A stretch of DNA of 64,000 bases from Macrolepiota albuminosa (Eukaryota; Basidiomycota; Agaricomycetes; Agaricales; Agaricaceae): NCBI GenBank assembly GCA_027475525.1, contig JAMWFC010000070.1, positions 62,001-126,000 on the forward strand, written 5' to 3'. How positions within the stretch are numbered: position 1 is the stretch's first letter; each line of letters begins with the position of its first letter. Position numbers and translations under genes: made by a program. The notes beneath the pieces are model-generated. The model did not search any database and was not told the DNA's origin. It saw nothing but the letters and a program-made list of their open reading frames with translations. Positions 11,599-23,044 of the stretch are shown here, piece after piece.

Positions 11599-12597
11599 CT
11601 GGTGTGAACAATGCTGACAGCTAAAGAGCTGTTGTGGATCTACCTCAGAAAGATTGTTAGGCTGCATGGGCTGCCTAGTACCATTGGGAGCAACTGTGAC
11701 TCCAAATTCATGTCACAATGGTAGAGGGAACTCCACAAGCTGTTAGGAGCTAGATTTCTCATGTCAACATCATTTTATCCACAGATAGATGGTCAGACTG
11801 AGTGGACAAACCACAGTATAGGACAGATCCTATGGACAGTTGTCTGCCCTGATCAACAAGACTGGGTGGACTGGTGCCTACTTACTGAGTTCATGATTAA
11901 CATGGGTATCTGAGGCCACAGGATATGCACCCTTTGAGCTTAATGGAGGGTACATGCCCTCCATGCTGCACAAGATTTGTGCAGATGTAGCTGCTCACTG
12001 TGGGGTAGTCAAGTTTGCCAGGCAGGCCCTGGAAAATATTGCATCTGCACACAATGCTATTATTGATACACAAGTCTTTCAGGCAAAGAATGCCAATCAT
12101 CACAAGCAGAAGGACCCACTTATAGCAGTGGAAGTGTTGGTCTACTTGTCAACATGTAACTTGAGGCTGCCTAAAAGACAGACAGGTAAACTCTGCCTGA
12201 AATGGATGGGCCCATACCATGTGCTTGATGCAGAACTTAGTACCTCCAACTATGTGCTGGAGCTGCCACAGGCATTACAGGAACGACATATTATTCTGAA
12301 GTTTCATGTGTCGCTGCTGTGACCATATGACACATCTGATGACATATTGTTCCTTAACAGGGCAACCCCAGGCTCCTATGACTTTGGAGTACAGGACAAC
12401 AACAAATGGTTTGTCGAGTGCATTATTGGACACTAATGGACTGAGCAGAATATGCTTGAGTTTGAAGTACATTGGTCTCTCGGAGACACAACATGGGAGC
12501 TATACTCCCATTGCTCCAAGCTAGCAGCACTTGACTGCTATTTGGAGTTGAAGGGCATTAAGCACCCACATCAGTTAGGTAAGTGTGTGAGTGCCTA
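11599..12597 (+). pseudogene. Degenerate Ty3/gypsy pol: integrase C-part and chromodomain
   Basis: Continuation of the relic at 8040-9760. It holds integrase core residues (IVRLHGLPSTI, then DSKFMSQ, then TSFYPQIDGQTEWTNH with the Asp and Glu positions), a GPY-type region (CLKWMGPYHVLDAELS), and a C-terminal chromodomain-like stretch ending VHWSLGDTTWELYSHC. This marks the relic as a chromovirus-type element. Stops and frameshifts are frequent and CpG is nearly absent. No 3' LTR of its own is recognised. Confidence 0.8.
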
Positions 12598-12702
12598 ATT
12601 TGATTGGCAGTGCTAATCACAGCTTGGCTGAGTTGGTCAGCAACTGTAGCTGAGACACGTTTTAAATTCAAAATTTCTTTTTTTCCCTTTCTTTCCTTAA
12701 CT

Positions 12703-13200
12703 ATGGACAATATGCTTGTAGACCAGAATGAGCAGCAGCAGCAGCATGCATTGGAGTTTTCACTGTTGGGCATACTATTGGCTGAAGGGGAGGCAGATAG
12801 CTCCTCCACTTACCCAAAATGTGCCTCCAGTGGGGACAATCACAACAGGCTGTGGGCTTCCCACAGCAGCAGCAACAACCAGTGGCAGGCTACCTGCCAC
12901 AGCAGCTGGTAATCAGTGGCTATCAGCCACAACAACTCATGCAGAGCAACTTTTTGCCCTAAAACGTACTCATTGGCAGTTTTCTGCCTCATCAGACAGT
13001 AGTGGGCACTTATGTGCCACATCACGCTGAGGGCCAATTCTAGCAAGTTCTGTACAGAGAACTATTTAGGCTCCAAGCGATGTCAGGATGGGGGCAAACC
13101 CCAATAATGGTAAAGAGAACAATGGGACTGCCATCCCTGCCCCCGTTTATGATCCCAACACACTACCCAGACATGGCTGGTGTGCCAGCAATGATGCCGT
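12703..13200 (+). pseudogene. 5' part of an unknown gene, interrupted by element A
   Basis: Starts ATG (MDNMLVDQNEQQQQH) after a pyrimidine-rich leader. The product is Gln/Ser-rich with low complexity and changes frame at least once before a stretch MSGWGQTPIMVKRTM that runs to PAMMP at 13200. The reading resumes at 59718 beyond element A, where one copy of the 4-bp target duplication restores the frame (PAMMP then YSLAWMRAWG). Function unknown. CpG content is very low. It could be a gene of an unrecognised mobile element. Confidence 0.5.
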
Positions 13201-14270
13201 TGATGACGCCAACTGTGGTTGGGTGCGCTGGACGTATACGCAGTACAACACCGTCTCCAGCGCTTGGCGTGCGTAGTTATGAGGAGTCCCAACAGAGTCC
13301 CGGTGTGCTCGAGCAAAGGTGTTAAAATGACGCGCTAAATGATAGCGCCTTGTGTGCTACCTGACAAACGGTAAGCGTCGTAGTTTACACAAAGATATAG
13401 AAGACAAGGCAAATAGCACAGTGTAGCGTGCCTGTAGGTGGCACCGTAAACGATAAAGACGGGATAAACGAGGCTAGCACCCAACTTAGTGACAAAGTTT
13501 GAGCAAGCTAGCACGATTTGAACGCTAAGGGTAACTTAGGTGCTCAAGAGGTTACGATTCATTTTTATGTACATCCCAAGTAGCTATCTTTTATACTATG
13601 CACTATTATATTTTTAAAATGAGTCCATTAGCGGTGCTACTAATTAGCGCCTCTCCTTGTGGTTGTAGCTAATGGCGACCTGTCAACGGCGACCGGTATG
13701 CATAGGGCAACGGTGACTAACGGCATTATAGCCCATTGGCCACGGTGACTCCAAACTGACTTAAACTTTTGTAGGAGTCTGCTCACTTTTTAGTGTAATT
13801 CCGATTGGCCAGGCCTTTGGCGGGGTATGGTCAGAAAATTCTCGACAGACGCCGTGAGTTCTGCTGCCGGCGCTAAATCTGGTATCAATTTTTGATGAAT
13901 AGAATGTTGGGCTAGAGTATATCCTGTTCTGTCGCTGTTGATTCTTTAGACTTCTGATTAAAGTGCCTCGTCCAATGGCAGCGCCTAATGCTAACCCCTT
14001 TATGGAACTGATCGGGGTTTGGTCAAAGTCATGTCCCCGCCGTCTTGCTAGCGCCCAGAGTCCCTGGTCTCCTAATCCTCCAAGGTCAATAAATGGTATA
14101 TGCTGAAGGCCTGGTCATGGTAGTTAAGACTGATAACCAGCGCCTATAATTGAGCGCCAAGATCCATGGTTTCCTGTGTCCAAGAGGATCGCTAGGGTCT
14201 TGAGTATAGCCTGTGTCCATAGACCTGTAGTGTACCCCTTGATGCGCTCAGTCCGAGTAGAAGCCTATCA
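13201..14270 (-). repeat. 3' LTR of element A
   Basis: 1070 bp, plus-strand ends TGATGACGCC and GAAGCCTATCA. It matches the two halves of the other LTR at 52075-52503 and 59080-59717. Immediately right, 14271-14283 (tctcctcccaact) is the complement of a polypurine tract, as expected for a minus-strand element. Confidence 0.9.
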
Positions 14271-14418
14271 TCTCCTCCCAACTGAAAAATTGACTGTCCT
14301 CAGTCAAACACTGTCATTGATTTGACTGCGCTATGGTCCGTGAAATGCCGCCGGCGCCTTATAAGCTCGTTTCCAGATGTCGCCCTGCACTGGTGTTTTT
14401 CCTCCCACCTTTTTCAGA

Positions 14419-16886
14419 ATGTCTGGTTTTGCTCCTTCTGCCCTTCCTAACTTTCTTGCCAAAGCTTCCTATCTATTTGACCACGCTAAGGCTACCAGCG
14501 CCGCCGATGTGCCACAAAATGTTCCTGCCATAATGCGGCTTTATCAGCAATGGTTGGTGGTGCGTGGCCCTGACAGCTCCTGGGCACGCGAAGCCAAAGT
14601 TCGTGAATGGTGCATGGCTCGGTACCAGGAGTATGAAGGTGCCGACTGGTTGCGTCCTTTTGCGAGGTCATTCGTAAGTTAGGTTTTGATTTCGATTTTT
14701 GTAGTGCTAAAGTTTGGTGCCTACACAGGCTCCTTCTTTATCTGACAAGATTGACGCGTTGCTTGCCAGTACCGAAGTTAGCAAGGTGGGTTCCTTGTTA
14801 TATCCTATGCCAGCAATTTTAACTTTTCCTTAGTCGGCCCAAACTTCACCGACCCTCGCCACTCTTCCCAGCGCCCCTTCAACTCAAACCACTCCTTTGT
14901 CTTCTGCCCCGCTCGCTCCTTCCCTTCCTGCCTCTCCTGTGCTTGGCAGTCCTTTTTGTGGCGCCACTTTGCCTACCCGTCCTGGCCCCCCTCACTCAGC
15001 CATCAAACGGATTGCCATTCCTGCCACTGAACCTAGAGTAGGCCCTTCCCGTTCCGTCCCCCATGGTCCTCCATGAAACTTTGCCGTCGTTATTGATCGC
15101 ACCCTTACTACTCGTTCTAGTCCTCCCAAGCACACGGTAAGTCCATCTTCTTATCCCCTTTTTTATTATGTTGTTACCTCGTCCCAAGGTTAACCTCCCT
15201 GCTCGTGATGTTTCTTTATATGTCATAAGCATTCGTTCCAAGATTGCTAGATCTTAGCGCTTAATCTTTGATGGCCCCAGGCGCCTAAACAAACCATGTT
15301 TACTGATGCAGAGCTTTGTGACCTCTTGCACCTCCGTTGCAATACTACCGTCATTGATACCGGACTACCTGCTGGAGTTCAGGTCTTAGGTGCCAAGAAG
15401 AAGATTACCATGTCTCCCCAAGATTGTCGTGCCTTTCAAGCGAAGATTGGCGCTATATGTTCCTGCTTGCTTCCGGTATTATGACGTCACTAACACCAAT
15501 CTTAGTGTGATAAATGTTGGGCTGAAAATGATCTGGAGAGTTGTTGGTTTTCTATGGCCTCCCTTCCTTGCTACCGATGTGATGCTTTAAAATGGGGTTG
15601 TGTCTTCAACGGCATTTGCACTCGAGAGCACAGTAAGGACGCTAGCATGCAGAAGAACTATGAGTGCGCTGTACTGGTCTGCAATGCGAGGGATTTTGTT
15701 CGCCAACAACGTGTCCTAGCTGCCGCTCACCAGCCTACGGTCATCAGCAAGGCCAGTTTAGCGCTTCCTATTACTCAGGACAGAAACTACTGTTGCCGCC
15801 CTCTTTGCCCGTTCCCCCCATCGTCCTGCCTTGTTGAAACGTAAGCCTGGGGTCGCTTCTCCTAGCAAAAGTTCTGGTAAGCGCTGTGAGTTAGTGCCCG
15901 CTACTCTGGTTATCTTGTCTACTGCCGAGCCATCTTCTGATGAAGGCAAGGATACCAAGCGGGATGCCGAAGGCGACAACAATGACAAAGTTCCTTCAGA
16001 GCCCACCACTGTTAACATTGATGACTTGCTGGTGGTACGTGCCATCCTTCTTCAAATCACTCCTCCGCTTGCCACTAATTCCTGCCAGAGCGGCCCTAGC
16101 CATGAGCCGTATGTCTTCTTAGTTCCCCTTTGCTTTTTATCCCTTTTGACTTAATCACTAGGACCCCGGTTCCTCCTTCTCTTCCTGTTGTTGTGGCGAT
16201 ACCTTCCGCTGAGAATGTGCCTATGGCTAGCAAAGGTGCTAGCCCTTCACCCGTCCCTGCCACGGTTAGCGACTTGCCTGGTGTCCTCCTTACTCTCTCC
16301 GCAACTCCTTCTCGTAGCCCTTCTACCCTTTCCAGCACCCGCAAAACTTCTGAGGCCCCTCAGTTTGAAGAGACCCTGGTGCCTCAGAGTGAGCGCCGCT
16401 GGAGATACCTGCCCTCTTATGGCGTAAGCCTTTCTTCCATCAGAGCCATGTCTCTCGGTGATGAGCGCTATAAATGGACGCCCCGCGCCCCCGTTACTGT
16501 CCGGGTGAGTTCTTCCTAAGTTATTTTCTCCTCTTCTTGCTGATTCAGGTTAGTTTGATCTCTTCTGGACCCCTGCCCTTGCTATGCGCGTCACTGGCGA
16601 CACTTTCCTGTGGCTCGGCAACCAGTTTTCCTATCCTGTCACTCCCCTTCATCCTGCTGGAGACCTTCGTCAACAACTTCTTCATATTGATGAGGCTACT
16701 GAGATCGTTAGATGCGACCTGGCCCTTCTGTGTCCTTGCATTGATACCTTAGCGTGTCGTGAGGCCCTTTTGCTCAGTCTTCATGATGATCTCACTGATG
16801 CGCTCAAGTGGCAAGCGAGTAACTGTATTCAGGACGGGGATTTGCTCCCTCTAGGTGGTCCTGCCCTTCCCGCATTTGATGCGTAG
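14419..16886 (+). pseudogene. Accessory gene 1 of element A (six-cysteine cluster protein), antisense to gag-pol
   Basis: Multi-exon gene on the strand opposite to A's gag-pol. First exons: 14419-14673, 14729-14785 and 14834-15136, with GT-AG introns. Exon 1 encodes a conserved block (REAKVREWCMARY, then GADWLRPFAR) shared with the minus-strand genes at 40171 and 44029. The exon beginning at 15506 encodes CDKCWAEND, then C-X8-CYRC-X6-C, giving CX2CX8CX8CX2CX6C. The last exon ends QDGDLLPL near 16850. A TATA-like TTATAAG lies near 14353. Exon 3 has an in-frame TGA at 15074-15076, probably from CGA, so this copy is broken. A DNA- or RNA-binding role for the cysteine cluster is only a guess. Confidence 0.7.
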
Positions 16887-17488
16887 TCGCCAGCCCATAG
16901 CGCTTCGCTCTTCTTGGACTTTGATTGTGTGATTGGTCAATATGTAGTTCTTTGATGTAGCCTCCTTTATCTGAATAAACGTCCCCCCCCTCTTTTTGAT
17001 ACCAACACCTCTGTCTGTAAGCAATCAAAATAAACAAACTAAAGGAAAAAGGGGAAACACTCAGTAGATCATCACAGCACAAAAACCCCTTTGCCAGCAT
17101 GGTCCAATAGCCATTACCGTGCCAGACTAAGTAGAAATGGGTACTGTCTGTAAATAAATAAGCGGATCCATGCAAGAAGTATAGCGTATTAAGAAATAGA
17201 AAACCAGTAGTCGCTTATGTTTATTCGGTAATGATGTGAACAAGCGCTAAACATCAAATGTCAACTGCCTTTTTGGGCAGTCCCAGAATGAGTCAAGCAC
17301 CTCTGATTGGCTAGCACTCCTGTTAGGGTCCTGGTTCCTTGAGAAAAGTCCTCCCATGCTGTCGCTAGTCGAAACGCTTCCCGTGTCCTATAAATTACTT
17401 ATGCATCAACTTGACTCCATCAGTCTTTGCGATGGCCACCCCATCTGGTTGCGTGTGGACTTAAAGCTGTGATTGCACCTATATTGCC
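16887..17488. other. Spacer inside element A
   Basis: Holds the presumed 3' UTR of accessory gene 1 and the promoter of accessory gene 2. A C-run lies near 16983-16990. No further coding sequence is recognised. Confidence 0.4.
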
Positions 17489-17822
17489 ATGGATCCTCCC
17501 ACCTTTTTGGACCGGGCCACCTCGTTTTTTCACCACTACCCTCCCGAGGGTATCCCTAAGTTGGCCAATGAAGTAGTTGAGTTGGGTCGTCGCTGCCAGC
17601 TCCTGTGTGCCGCTTGTGAAATTTGGGGAGACTCGTCCCCGTTAACGCGTTTCGGTACGGAGGCCGCATGGAGCCAGGCTTTCCATGTGCGTATGCTGCT
17701 ATTCCTGGTGCATTACCATGTCCTTCTGATATTTGCCCCCAATCCAGGAAATCGCCACCGAGGACATGGCGGATTACCTTCAGCTTTTGATGGAGGAAAG
17801 CTATTACCTGGTTAGTTACTGA
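17489..17822 (+). CDS. Accessory gene 2 of element A, unknown protein
   Basis: Two exons, 17489-17686 and 17748-17822, joined by a GT-AG intron, give about 90 residues from MDPPTFLDRATSFF to the TGA. The layout resembles the N-terminal block of accessory gene 1: a short N-terminus, an aromatic helix (TSFFHHY), then VVELGRRCQLLCAACEIW. I think it is a shortened, diverged paralogue. No known domain is recognised. No stop interrupts the exons. Unlike gene 1, no cysteine cluster with the CX2CX8C spacing follows. Elements B and C have no counterpart. Confidence 0.5.
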
Positions 17823-18221
17823 GCTATCACCTCTCCTTCTTCCGTGTCCAATGGCATTATGCTTCCAGTCCCCTTGCAAGTATACCGGCGCTCATCTTTT
17901 TCGTGGTCCCCTCGAGGGTCCAGCAGTTGTGAGCAAGTGTATTTCTTGGTTCGGCCCCTCTTAACTTGTTGTGTGTCTGTCTTTTGCCCCTCCTCGTGTC
18001 GCTTGAGTGAGGCGATTCCATCTTTTCCGTAGCGCCACTGGTCTGACAGATTCCCAGATTTTTGCTTCTCGTGTCGTAGTTTTATGAAATATATCGTTGT
18101 TATCACGTCCTCGTGATGGTGCTGCATAAGTTTTGTTTTCTAAGTCCCTTCAACCCTGCACAACATTGCTAGGTATATATCTGAGATTTCGGGTCTAGCA
18201 TTTTATGTCAGAGTCAGCACA
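17823..18221. other. Spacer inside element A
   Basis: No conserved reading frame recognised. It separates accessory genes 2 and 3. Confidence 0.4.
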
Positions 18222-18889
18222 ATGCCTACTCCCTTCGTCCTCCTTGAAGATACTTCTCCAGTCTTCCGTCCTGAGGTGTTAGACTGCCTCGAGATGTTCT
18301 TTGCTCAAATGCCTCCAGGCGGTATCAGATACCACAACGGCAACATTCTGACTTTGATTCAACGGTATCGTTTACTTCTGGCTCTGGCCCAAGAGTGGCT
18401 TGTAGAGACCGAACGGCCTCCAAATGCGGTAAGTTTCTACCTGTGGCATGGTTAAGTATCTTTTATGCGTCCTTCTAGCCTCCCATTTCTGGTAGCCAGC
18501 GGTGCTTAGAGTTCCTGCTCCTCAAAACAGATAATATTGTTAGTTCCCTTTTCTTTCCTTCTCTCTGGTTTGCTAAATCCTTGTCTCTCCAGGCGCTGAA
18601 GTGGTTGCCCTTGCCAGACCTAGTTACTGAGGACGTTTGTGCCGCTACCCTCGAGTGCGTTGTTATTCCATTCATGCCTCTAGCTCCTTGCTTCGGTGCT
18701 GGAGTGCCTCCTATCCCCATCTATGCGTCTCCTCCACCAGGCTTCTCCACTTTTCCCCCCGGGACCGCCTCCTCCGCTTTGTCGCCTATCTTACCACCTG
18801 CACCACCTTTTTTGCCCTCACTACCCCACCGTAGACAGCATTCTAGGCACTCCAGTGGACATGTCCGAGGTTCTTGCCACAGGGCCTAA
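18222..18889 (+). CDS. Accessory gene 3 of element A, unknown Pro-rich protein
   Basis: Three exons, 18222-18428, 18479-18538 and 18593-18889, with GT-AG introns and matching phases, encode about 187 residues. The N-terminal part (VFRPEVLDCLEMFFAQMPPGG, then LTLIQRYRLLLALAQEWLVE) resembles the start of accessory genes 1 and 2 in length and helix pattern. The C-terminal half is Pro/Ala/Ser-rich (PPIPIYASPPPG). No domain is recognised. It ends about 130 bp before the tail of A's integrase, with which it is convergent. The reading frame is open, but expression is unknown. Confidence 0.5.
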
Positions 18890-19017
18890 TGTAGCCAACT
18901 CATTACTTAGTTAATTGTTCCATAGTCTTGAATACCATGTTTATTTATGTTCGACAATTCTTTTCATAAGTGAAGTGCAAGGTGCTAAGGTCTAGCGCCC
19001 TACCACATCGTATCCTG

Positions 19018-19323
19018 TTACTGATCGTCTTCTTCCTTGGGTGCTACTTTGTCATCATCCACTAATTCGGTTTCCTCCAGCTCTCGAAGTTTAGCCGTGT
19101 TAATGTCCAACGCCGACAATGGTAAGGAAATGTGTTTGCACGCTAAGTAAGGAACAAGGCGAAACACCACTACCGGTCGATGCAAAACTGAGCCGTCCAA
19201 TTCACAAAGCACATAGGCCCCTCCCCTGTTACGGGACACTACAATGAGTGGTCCTAGGTACCGTGATCACATCTTTTTGTTGTGTGTTACCTCGATTTTT
19301 GAGTTCCTCATAAGGACCAGCGC
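19018..19323 (-). pseudogene. Element A integrase C-terminus
   Basis: Minus-strand reading gives a GPY-type module (SRYLGPLIVVSRNRGGAYVL, then ELDGSVLHRPV) and an acidic tail ending KEEDDQ-stop. It aligns with the integrase ends of B (27650-27998) and C (36800-37097). One in-frame stop precedes SRYLGP. It is cut at 19323 by element B; the missing upstream part resumes at 45154. Confidence 0.85.
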
Positions 19324-20274
19324 TGATAGGACCCTATACAGGTTAGGCGCATCAACGGCAGGCTCGGCACTGGCTCCGGAAACCTTGCCGCACTCGTTCC
19401 GAACTTAGCGCACGCGTTCTACCTATTTTAAGCCACTTCTGACGGCCGCGCACGGCAAGAAGCAGATCCAATCAGTAATAGCGCCGATTGGCAGACAGAA
19501 TGACAACTGACAGATGGCATCAGTCACTGACGACAGCGCTTAGCGAGAAGCCTGATGATCTATCAGAAACTGACGGACAGCTTGGCGTTTGACCTTGGCG
19601 TCTGACATCGCTTAGCGCCTCGATTTGGTGCCTGACATCGCTAAGCACTTTGGACAGACAGAAGGGTGATGGAGTGATGGTTTAGCTTTGCGATCTGTCG
19701 CCTGGCGTCGCTAAGGCTCTTGAATGGACGGTAGGGATCTGAAACCGTTGGAGCTACCCCTATGAAATTTTCCAGTTTACCGCACTTTGGCGATGGTTGG
19801 TCACTGGCGACGGTGAACTCCTTGTAGTATATATAGTACTTACCGACTTGTCCATAATAATCAGAGACGAATAGACCAGAGTTTCCCCCTTTCCTCAGTC
19901 TCCCTTACGCTCAAGAGCTCATTTACGCTACGGTCGGCAACATCAAACTCATTGGCAGTTGCAGACGCTCGCCAACACTCGACATACTTGCGCCTTGCAA
20001 CTACGGCAGGCATTATCGACGCTTAGACTTCGCTAAGCTTATCGTGCTCTTGCCGCTTACCTTTGCCGTGTTCACTTACCGCATTTCCTTAGGCGCTTTA
20101 CCTTAGCGCTTGACACTTGCCGACACCCGTTACCGACTTTTCCCCTTTTTCACAGGCGCGTTCTCTGGGACCTGCCCGGGACTCCTCAAATCACTTATAG
20201 CGCGCCCAACGCAAACTCTTGGTACGGTAACACTTTAGTTACATTTGTTACTGACCAAACTTTGGGCGTCATCA
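19324..20274 (+). repeat. LTR1, 5' LTR of element B
   Basis: 951 bp, TGATAGGACC...GGCGTCATCA. A TATATATA box at 19828-19835 fits a promoter for the plus-strand gag-pol transcript. The few differences from LTR4 that I noted are all C/T or G/A, mostly at CpG. Confidence 0.93.
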
Positions 20275-20277
20275 AAT

Positions 20278-20290
20278 TGGAGCCCACCGC
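20278..20290 (+). other. Primer binding site of element B
   Basis: TGGAGCCCACCGC, three bases after LTR1. It begins with the TGG expected opposite a tRNA CCA end. The same string follows LTR2 in element C (from 29377) and, on the minus strand, the 5' LTR of element A. The tRNA was not identified. Confidence 0.75.
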
Positions 20291-20654
20291 GAGGGATCTC
20301 TAGGGCAGAATTCCACCAGAAACCCGTCTCCAGCGTAGGCGCCGTCTGCTAGAGCAGTCGGCAGAAGGCATAGCTCCTTCCCACCCATCAACTCCACAAC
20401 CACCTGGTGCTTTACCGGGTCTCTCTCTAGCCCAGGAACTACAGAACGCCACTGTAGACGCTTTTCCTGATCTCTTCCCGCATTCCCTCGATTATAGTGC
20501 CGACGACCCCTTAGCGTCGCCCTTTGCCTTACCGCAATCAATCACTCCCATTACTCCGCTAACGCCTCTTTCTCAAATCATTTCGCTTACCCCGTTGCCA
20601 ATCTCTAGAACCCCTTCCCCACCACCGCTAACCGAACTCGCCAACGCAGTCGCT

Positions 20655-23044
20655 ATGGAACAACAAGTCCAGCGCATGCCGCCACGTAACCACTTCTCGG
20701 CACCGAAATGGGACGAGTCCAAGCCACGGGAGCTCTCTCAGTATTTCAAGGAATTAGAGTATTTATTCAGGGACTGTAACATTACCGACCACACGCAGAT
20801 GAAGGAGTACGCGGCAAGATACGTATCGTATGACATGGCAGAGACGTGGACTGGTTTGACCGAGTTTGCCGCCTTTGTCCCTGCCGCACCGCCAGTTCCA
20901 GCCCAAGGCGCTTCGTATGAGGACTGGAAGACGGCAGTGATCCAGTTGTACCCTGGCGCAGAAGAGGCTACCCGATACACGGTAAACGAGCTCCAGAAAC
21001 TAGTACAGGAATCATTCGACAGTGGCACCTCCTCTCTTGGTGCATTCTCCACGTATTACCGCGAATTCCAGAAAATCGCTAGGTGGCTTCTGCAGAACGG
21101 CAAGCTCTATATTAATGAGGAACGTCGCCTATTCCAACAAGGCATCCCGACTTCGCTTTGGACTTGCATTGCTCGTCGCCTAGAGATAGTCCATCAGGCC
21201 CATCACCCTGACGAGCCCTATAACGTTGCCGACGTCTTTGGAGCCGGTAAATGGGTTCTCAAGGGAACGGACACTGGCGTTGGACTGCAGCGCGCTAGGA
21301 CAAGCCCACCACCTGAGCGAACTAACGGTATCATTCCCATCCCGCCTCCTGTTGCCGACTTCATTAAAAAAGAGGAGCTCAATGCTGCTATTACCGCCGC
21401 TGTTGCTTCCGCTATGATGCGTATTGAAACCATGATCACCACCAACCTCACGGCTAACCGACCCGCTAACGTACCCGCACCTGGCCCTTGCCACTTCTGT
21501 GGGGAAATTGGCCACACCATGACTAGAGGACGCTGCGCGACTTTAGAAAACTATATTCGGCAAGGGAGGATTCGACGGGCCATTGACGGCAAGATAGTTC
21601 TCACCACTGGCGCCATCATTCCCAACTACCCAGACAAGAAGTCCTTCCAGGAGCGAGTTGATGAATGGCATAGGCGCAATCCAGGACAAATCGTTACCGG
21701 CACGCTATCTGGCAAAAGTCCTTCCAGGAGCGAGTTGATGAATGGCATAGGCGCAATCCAGGACAAATCGTTACCGGCACGCTATCTGGCAATGCCAACC
21801 CCGACCCTGAACAGGCAACGCAACAGCAGATGATCCACGAGGTCTTACATTTTGACAGCGTTGGCGACCACCCTACTTTTTCGCGGGAAGAGCGTATCGC
21901 CAAGCTCCAACAGGAGTTGGATTCGCTTAAGAATCAGGTCTTTGATGGGGTTGAAGTTAAGCAGCCGAAACAGCCTCTTAAAGGATATAAGCCAATGCCT
22001 CCCGCTAGCAAGTTACCGACACCTGCTCCTGCCGCACCTCCTGCCACTGCCCCTGCTCCTGCTTCAGAACCATCGTCGTCCGCTACCGCTCCCGAACCGC
22101 CTTTGCCGCCTCTCCATCCCTATTCAGGGATTCCCGATCGTTATCATGCTCCCGCACAACGAAACTTTGCCGCTCCCGAGAAACGTCCTGAGGGTGGCTA
22201 CCGACCAACCGCGCCAATATTTGACATAGAGAAATCCAACCACGTTTTTAACCGTATCATGAAAACCGCCGTCACCTTATCCGTTGAAGAACTTTGTAGT
22301 ATTGCTCCCGACGTCCGCAACCAGGTCAAAACGGCAGTCACTCCCCGACGACCCTTGGCGACAGCCGTTGCCGAGGTTGATGAACTCGACGACGCGCTTC
22401 CTGGTTTCTCTGTTACCATTGACTCTCCCGACACCGATGAACCTCTTGCCGACCCCATCGCTAACGCCACCTCTGTGGACCCAGTGGAGACCTATCTTAG
22501 GTCGGTAGACCATGGAGAAGACCCGGCCATTCTTACCGTCGCTCAAGAATCGCACGCTATCCGCTCGGTAGCGCTAACCGTAGACAACAAGCACAAAGTA
22601 GAGGCAATCGTGGATAGCGGGTCTCAGATTATTTCTATGGCAGCAGAAGTCGCTAACGATCTAGGCCTCATTTACAACCCTACGGTTATACTAAACATGC
22701 AGAGTGCTAACGGTACCGTGGACAGATCCCTCGGCCTCGCTAAGAATGTGCCGTGCACCCTTGGCGACATCACGTTTTATCTTCAAATACACATCTTACG
22801 TTCACCAGCTTACGACCTACTACTTGGCAGACCCTTCGACGTCTTGGCGCGATCAGTCGTCAAGACAGTTACCGACGAGGAAACGACCCTCACAATTAGC
22901 GACCCCAATTCCGGAATCCGACGAACGGTGCCAACGTTCCCTAGAGGACAACGAAAAGGCGCCCGCGCTAAGCCCCCGGAGTTTACCGACCAACACGCCA
23001 ACGAGCCTCCCCACCGGTGTTTTCACAGACCATCGAGGAGGTGA
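20655..23044 (+). pseudogene. Element B gag-protease
   Basis: Gag packages the element RNA; the aspartic protease matures it. Start ATG 20655 (MEQQVQRMPPRNHF). Capsid-like region to about 21300, then a zinc knuckle CHFCGEIGHTMTRGRC at about 21490, with spacing CX2CX4HX6C where CX2CX4HX4C is usual. Then a Pro/Ala-rich linker, and a retropepsin with IVDSGSQIISMA (about 22608) and LLLGRPFDVLA. A perfect 77-bp duplication (21639-21715 and 21716-21792) shifts the frame in the middle; removing it restores one continuous frame from 20655 to the TGA at 23042-23044. I therefore regard the break as an assembly artefact. Pol follows in the -1 frame. Confidence 0.85.
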
